In this document: in pieces, positions 61,474 to 64,000 of the stretch
Layout of the letters: each line of letters starts with the position of its first letter
Numbering within the stretch: the stretch's first letter is position 1
Source: JAFTYO01 sp045611785
GTDB taxonomy: Bacteria; Pseudomonadota; Alphaproteobacteria; RF32; CAG-239
Assembly (NCBI GenBank): GCA_045611785.1
Contig: JAZKXV010000012.1
Location: forward strand, 97,663-161,662
Direction: 5' to 3'
DNA length: 64,000 bases
Translations under genes and position numbers: made by a program
Notes under the pieces: model-generated
What the model was told of the DNA's origin: nothing
The model's input: only the letters and a program-made list of their open reading frames with translations
Database searches by the model: none

Positions 61474-62820
61474 AGTAGCATAAATTGAAACTTCAAATCC
61501 ATCATCAACATTTGCAAAGCCTACTTTGCAACTATAATGATTAGCTATAAGCTTTACTATAGACAAGCCTAATCCACTTCCTTTTTCATTCTGCCCACTT
61601 GGTCGATAAAAACGTTGTCCTAAATATGATAAATGTTCTTCTTTTACACTCACACCAGAATTATAAATTTTGAACATATTTTCATCAGCATACACTTTAA
61701 TTTGCGCATTGTCATTACTATACTTTATTGCATTTTCAATCAAATTTTTAACAATCATAGTTATAAGTGTCGTATTTGCGCAATTTATCGGACCTTTGTT
61801 TGTAAGTTGTGTTAAATCGACTTTAATATTTTTTTGTTCTAAATCTGTTTTATAATCATAAACGACATTATTTATAATATCTTCCCAATTAATTATTTCA
61901 CACTCTTGCTTACCGCTAACCAACGAATTTTCTAATCTGGACATAGCTAAAAGTTGCTCAACCAAATGAGAGGCTCTCAATAACCCCTTACCTAAATTTT
62001 CAACTGCTTTATCTCTTGATACTTTATCATCTTCACTTAATTCTAAAACTTCTAATTGTACCTTCAAAGCTGTCAGAGGTGTTCTCAATTCATGAGCAGC
62101 ATCTGCAACAAAACGCCTTTCTTGTTGCAATAATAATCCGAGTTTTTGTAACAGTTCATTAATAGCATCTACTAAAGGCATTACTTCTTTAGGAAAACCT
62201 ATTGTTTCAACCGCAGATAAATCTTGAGGATTTCTATTTTTAATCTGCATTGCTGCTTTTTTTAACGGCTTAAATTCTCGTTCAATAACAAAAAGCATAA
62301 ATGATAACAGAATAAGCAAACCAATCATCCATGGAAGCATAAATTCTTCTATTAAATCCCATGCGACATCACTTCTATAATCAAGCTCTTGTCCCACAGC
62401 AATTATAAAATCTTTATCAGCAGATTTAATTCTTATAATTCGCCATGGATCACCATCTACATTTTCATTATAAAAAGCTCCTGTTTTATTATTAAAAGCA
62501 AAATCTTTTCCATTTTCATTATCATGGAAAACCATATCTCCTTGCAAATTAAAAACTGCAAAACCTATTGCTTCATCATCTTCATCAGCATTTTTGATAT
62601 GTTTTAATTCTTTATTTGTATGTCTTAAAATTTCATGATTAATATTTTGCCAATCAGCAGATGCTAAATTTCTAGCCAATGCCATTTGATAAGTATCAAA
62701 AAACTCATCTGTTGTTTCTTTTGCTTCAAACCATGAAACAACACCACAAGAAATTCCAATCAAGGCAAAAAATGTCGTAAAAACTAACATTAATCTCATT
62801 TTAAGACTAAAATTTTTCAT
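61471..62820 (-). CDS. Sensor histidine kinase, QseC/PmrB-like
   Basis: A 449-aa inner-membrane kinase: helices about 10-30 and 162-179 flank a periplasmic sensor of about 130 residues; the HAMP-like linker leads to the H-box HELRTPLTALK (His243), then N-box NLIENAIKYS, and G-boxes with GSGLGLSIVKLI. It phosphorylates the response regulator encoded directly upstream; the two overlap by 4 bp (ATGA). The sensor contains acidic residues (NADEDDEA) that could bind cations, as in PmrB/QseC, but this is inference. Confidence 0.87.
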   Translation of the reverse strand: MKNFSLKMRLMLVFTTFFALIGISCGVVSWFEAKETTDEFFDTYQMALARNLASADWQNINHEILRHTNKELKHIKNADEDDEAIGFAVFNLQGDMVFHDNENGKDFAFNNKTGAFYNENVDGDPWRIIRIKSADKDFIIAVGQELDYRSDVAWDLIEEFMLPWMIGLLILLSFMLFVIEREFKPLKKAAMQIKNRNPQDLSAVETIGFPKEVMPLVDAINELLQKLGLLLQQERRFVADAAHELRTPLTALKVQLEVLELSEDDKVSRDKAVENLGKGLLRASHLVEQLLAMSRLENSLVSGKQECEIINWEDIINNVVYDYKTDLEQKNIKVDLTQLTNKGPINCANTTLITMIVKNLIENAIKYSNDNAQIKVYADENMFKIYNSGVSVKEEHLSYLGQRFYRPSGQNEKGSGLGLSIVKLIANHYSCKVGFANVDDGFEVSIYAT

Positions 62821-63476
62821 TTATCCTCCAAAACATAACCAATTTTATTAATAGTTCTTACAATATCTTTTCCAAGCTTTTTACGTAAATGGTGGATATG
62901 TACTTCAACAGCATTACTAGAAACATCATCATCCCAAGAATATAGCTTTTCTTCTATAACTGTTTTTGATAAAACCCTATTCTTATTTAACAGTAAAAGT
63001 TCTAATACTGCTATCTCACGTGGAGATAAATCTATAACCTCACCTGATTTAAGCACTTGTTTAGTATCTGTATTAAAAACTATATCACAAAACTTAATTT
63101 CAGAAGCTGCATAACCACTATTGCGACGTAATAAAGCATTAATTCTCGCTACAACTTCTTTTAAAGAAAAAGGTTTACCCAAATAATCATCAGCTCCTTT
63201 ATTTAATCCCAAAATTCTACTATCAACATCACCTTGAGCTGTTAAAATCAATACAGGTTCTTTTTTACCGGCATCTCTCCAACGCTTTAAAATTGTTAAG
63301 CCATCAATTTCCGGCAAACCTAAATCAAGAATCACTGCGGCATAAGGCGCTGTAAAAAGCGCCTCTAGCCCATCTGTGCCGTTATCAAACCAATCTACTG
63401 TGAAACCACTTTTTTCCAAACCGATTTTAATACCGTCACCAATTAAATTATCATCCTCAACAAGAAGTATTCTCAT
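62817..63476 (-). CDS. OmpR-family response regulator, QseB/PmrA-like
   Basis: A 219-aa two-domain regulator. Receiver: acidic pair VEDDN (7-10), phospho-acceptor Asp51 in LDLGLPEIDGL, and Lys near 101 in DYLGKPF. C-terminal winged helix with LSPREIAVLELLLLN and VEVHIHHLRKKLG. It is the second gene of the ygiW-like/RR/HK operon, starting 1 bp after the upstream stop. It may bind the CTTAAG repeats upstream of the operon. Confidence 0.9.
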   Translation of the reverse strand: MRILLVEDDNLIGDGIKIGLEKSGFTVDWFDNGTDGLEALFTAPYAAVILDLGLPEIDGLTILKRWRDAGKKEPVLILTAQGDVDSRILGLNKGADDYLGKPFSLKEVVARINALLRRNSGYAASEIKFCDIVFNTDTKQVLKSGEVIDLSPREIAVLELLLLNKNRVLSKTVIEEKLYSWDDDVSSNAVEVHIHHLRKKLGKDIVRTINKIGYVLEDK

Positions 63477-63477
63477 T

Positions 63478-63852
63478 TTATTTTTTCAACTCAATAACAT
63501 CAACTTCAATTTCGGTTTTAAACATATCTTTTTCAACCTCACCTTTAATAACTACAGTGTCTTGTGGAGTAACTGTTAAACCATGCCAATCATCATTATC
63601 AATTTCAATTGTAACCGAACCAGTTGCATCTTTAAATACATATTGTTCTTTACCTAAACTTTTTTCAATTTGTCCTTCAAGAACCACAGCTGTATCATCG
63701 CCCATATTTAATGCATCTGCAACCGTAATTTTTGAGAGCCCTGGTCCTTGAAAGCCTCCTACATTTTGAACTCCTCCATTAAAACCTGCTGAAGCAGCTA
63801 CTGAATAACTTAAAACAATTGCTAATGCAGATAAAGATAAAATTTTCTTCAT
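63478..63852 (-). CDS. YgiW/PreA-like BOF periplasmic protein
   Basis: A 124-aa exported BOF protein: signal peptide MKKILSLSALAIVLSYSVAASA, then GFNGG..., KITVADALNMGDDTAVVLEGQIEKSLGKEQYVFKDATGSVTIEID, WHGLTV and VVIKGEVEKD. The order with the two following genes matches E. coli ygiW-qseB-qseC (preAB in Salmonella). AAGGAG lies 8 nt before the ATG. It is a paralogue of 60369. Confidence 0.9.
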   Translation of the reverse strand: MKKILSLSALAIVLSYSVAASAGFNGGVQNVGGFQGPGLSKITVADALNMGDDTAVVLEGQIEKSLGKEQYVFKDATGSVTIEIDNDDWHGLTVTPQDTVVIKGEVEKDMFKTEIEVDVIELKK

Positions 63853-63895
63853 GTTTTTTCTCCTTGAATAAATATAAAAATGTTTTAATTACATC

Positions 63896-63931
63896 TTTAA
63901 GACAACATTGTAATCTTAAGAAACGCTTAAG
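63896..63931 (-). promoter_or_regulatory. PmrA/QseB-type direct-repeat operator
   Basis: CTTAAG (63926-63931), 5 bp, CTTAAG (63915-63920), with a third half-site CTTAAA at 63896-63901 (minus-strand order). The half-site plus 5-bp spacing is the layout of PmrA/QseB boxes. TAATTA 23 nt further downstream could be the -10 of the operon promoter. Confidence 0.6.
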
Positions 63932-64000
63932 GAAAATATTTTTTTTCATTTATTATATAATTTTATTTTATATTACCCAACCCGAATTGACAAATAGCCC

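Noticed and set aside
61633..62607. Plus-strand ORFs opposite the histidine kinase
   Set aside because: Shadow frames with no independent support.

Overview
The window is a dense, AT-rich bacterial chromosome segment with 61 supported protein genes (the first cut by the left edge) and two tRNAs. I found no rRNA, CRISPR array or insertion sequence. The gene content points to a Gram-negative alphaproteobacterium: lptD/lptF, surA, mreBCD-mrdA-rodA, rimP-nusA-ylxR/L7Ae-infB-rbfA, accBC, and a probable rquA (rhodoquinone synthesis). Low GC, rquA, a prepilin-like protein and a very Cys-rich exported protein would suit an uncultured gut-type, oxygen-poor lineage. That placement is inference, not something the sequence proves.

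Layout. 1-4.0 kb: a large protein with a UbiB/ABC1-like kinase core, then an APH-like kinase. 4.0-6.2 kb: a minus-strand sugar dehydratase and membrane protein pair, flanked by a 17-bp direct repeat. 6.3-10.2 kb: two tandem paralogues of unknown function under a consensus promoter, another unknown gene, and tRNA-Pro(GGG). 10.3-18.3 kb: a half-size EamA protein, a prepilin, accB-accC, an ABC-F ATPase (uup), a Sel1-repeat protein and a UPF0104 membrane protein. 18.3-23.7 kb (minus): the rod-shape operon mreB-mreC-mreD-mrdA-rodA. 23.8-29.6 kb: rquA, rsmE, cmk, tcdA, tatD, elbB and an M16 peptidase. 29.7-32.0 kb: the Cys-rich exported protein. 32.2-37.9 kb: the translation/transcription-factor operon, behind a terminator-like leader. 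38-44 kb (minus): a frameshifted gene, ksgA, surA, lptD and lptF. 44.2-49 kb: grpE, a GT5 glycogen-synthase-like gene, an adenylate kinase with unusual codon use, and rsmB. 49-53.6 kb: small genes, tRNA-Leu(CAA) and a TPR-methyltransferase. 53.6-57.5 kb (minus): murF-nrdR-nusB-def plus a helical unknown. 57.5-64 kb: a GNAT, lepA, small envelope genes, and a ygiW-qseB-qseC-like two-component operon at the right edge.

Themes. Most genes have a clear Shine-Dalgarno sequence, and several starts are fixed by it, including TTG starts of mreC, rsmE and the TPR-methyltransferase. A scattered minority (37987-38594, adk at 47096, 49105, 49498 and 52544/52964) has no visible Shine-Dalgarno, appears to use more AAG, ATC and CT-type Leu codons, and mostly carries its own near-consensus promoter and terminator. 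These look like acquired cassettes. The observations I would follow first are rquA, the SD-less cassettes (one with a -1 frameshift at a seven-A run), the attenuator-like hairpin before rimP, and the CTTAAG direct-repeat box before the ygiW-qseBC-like operon.
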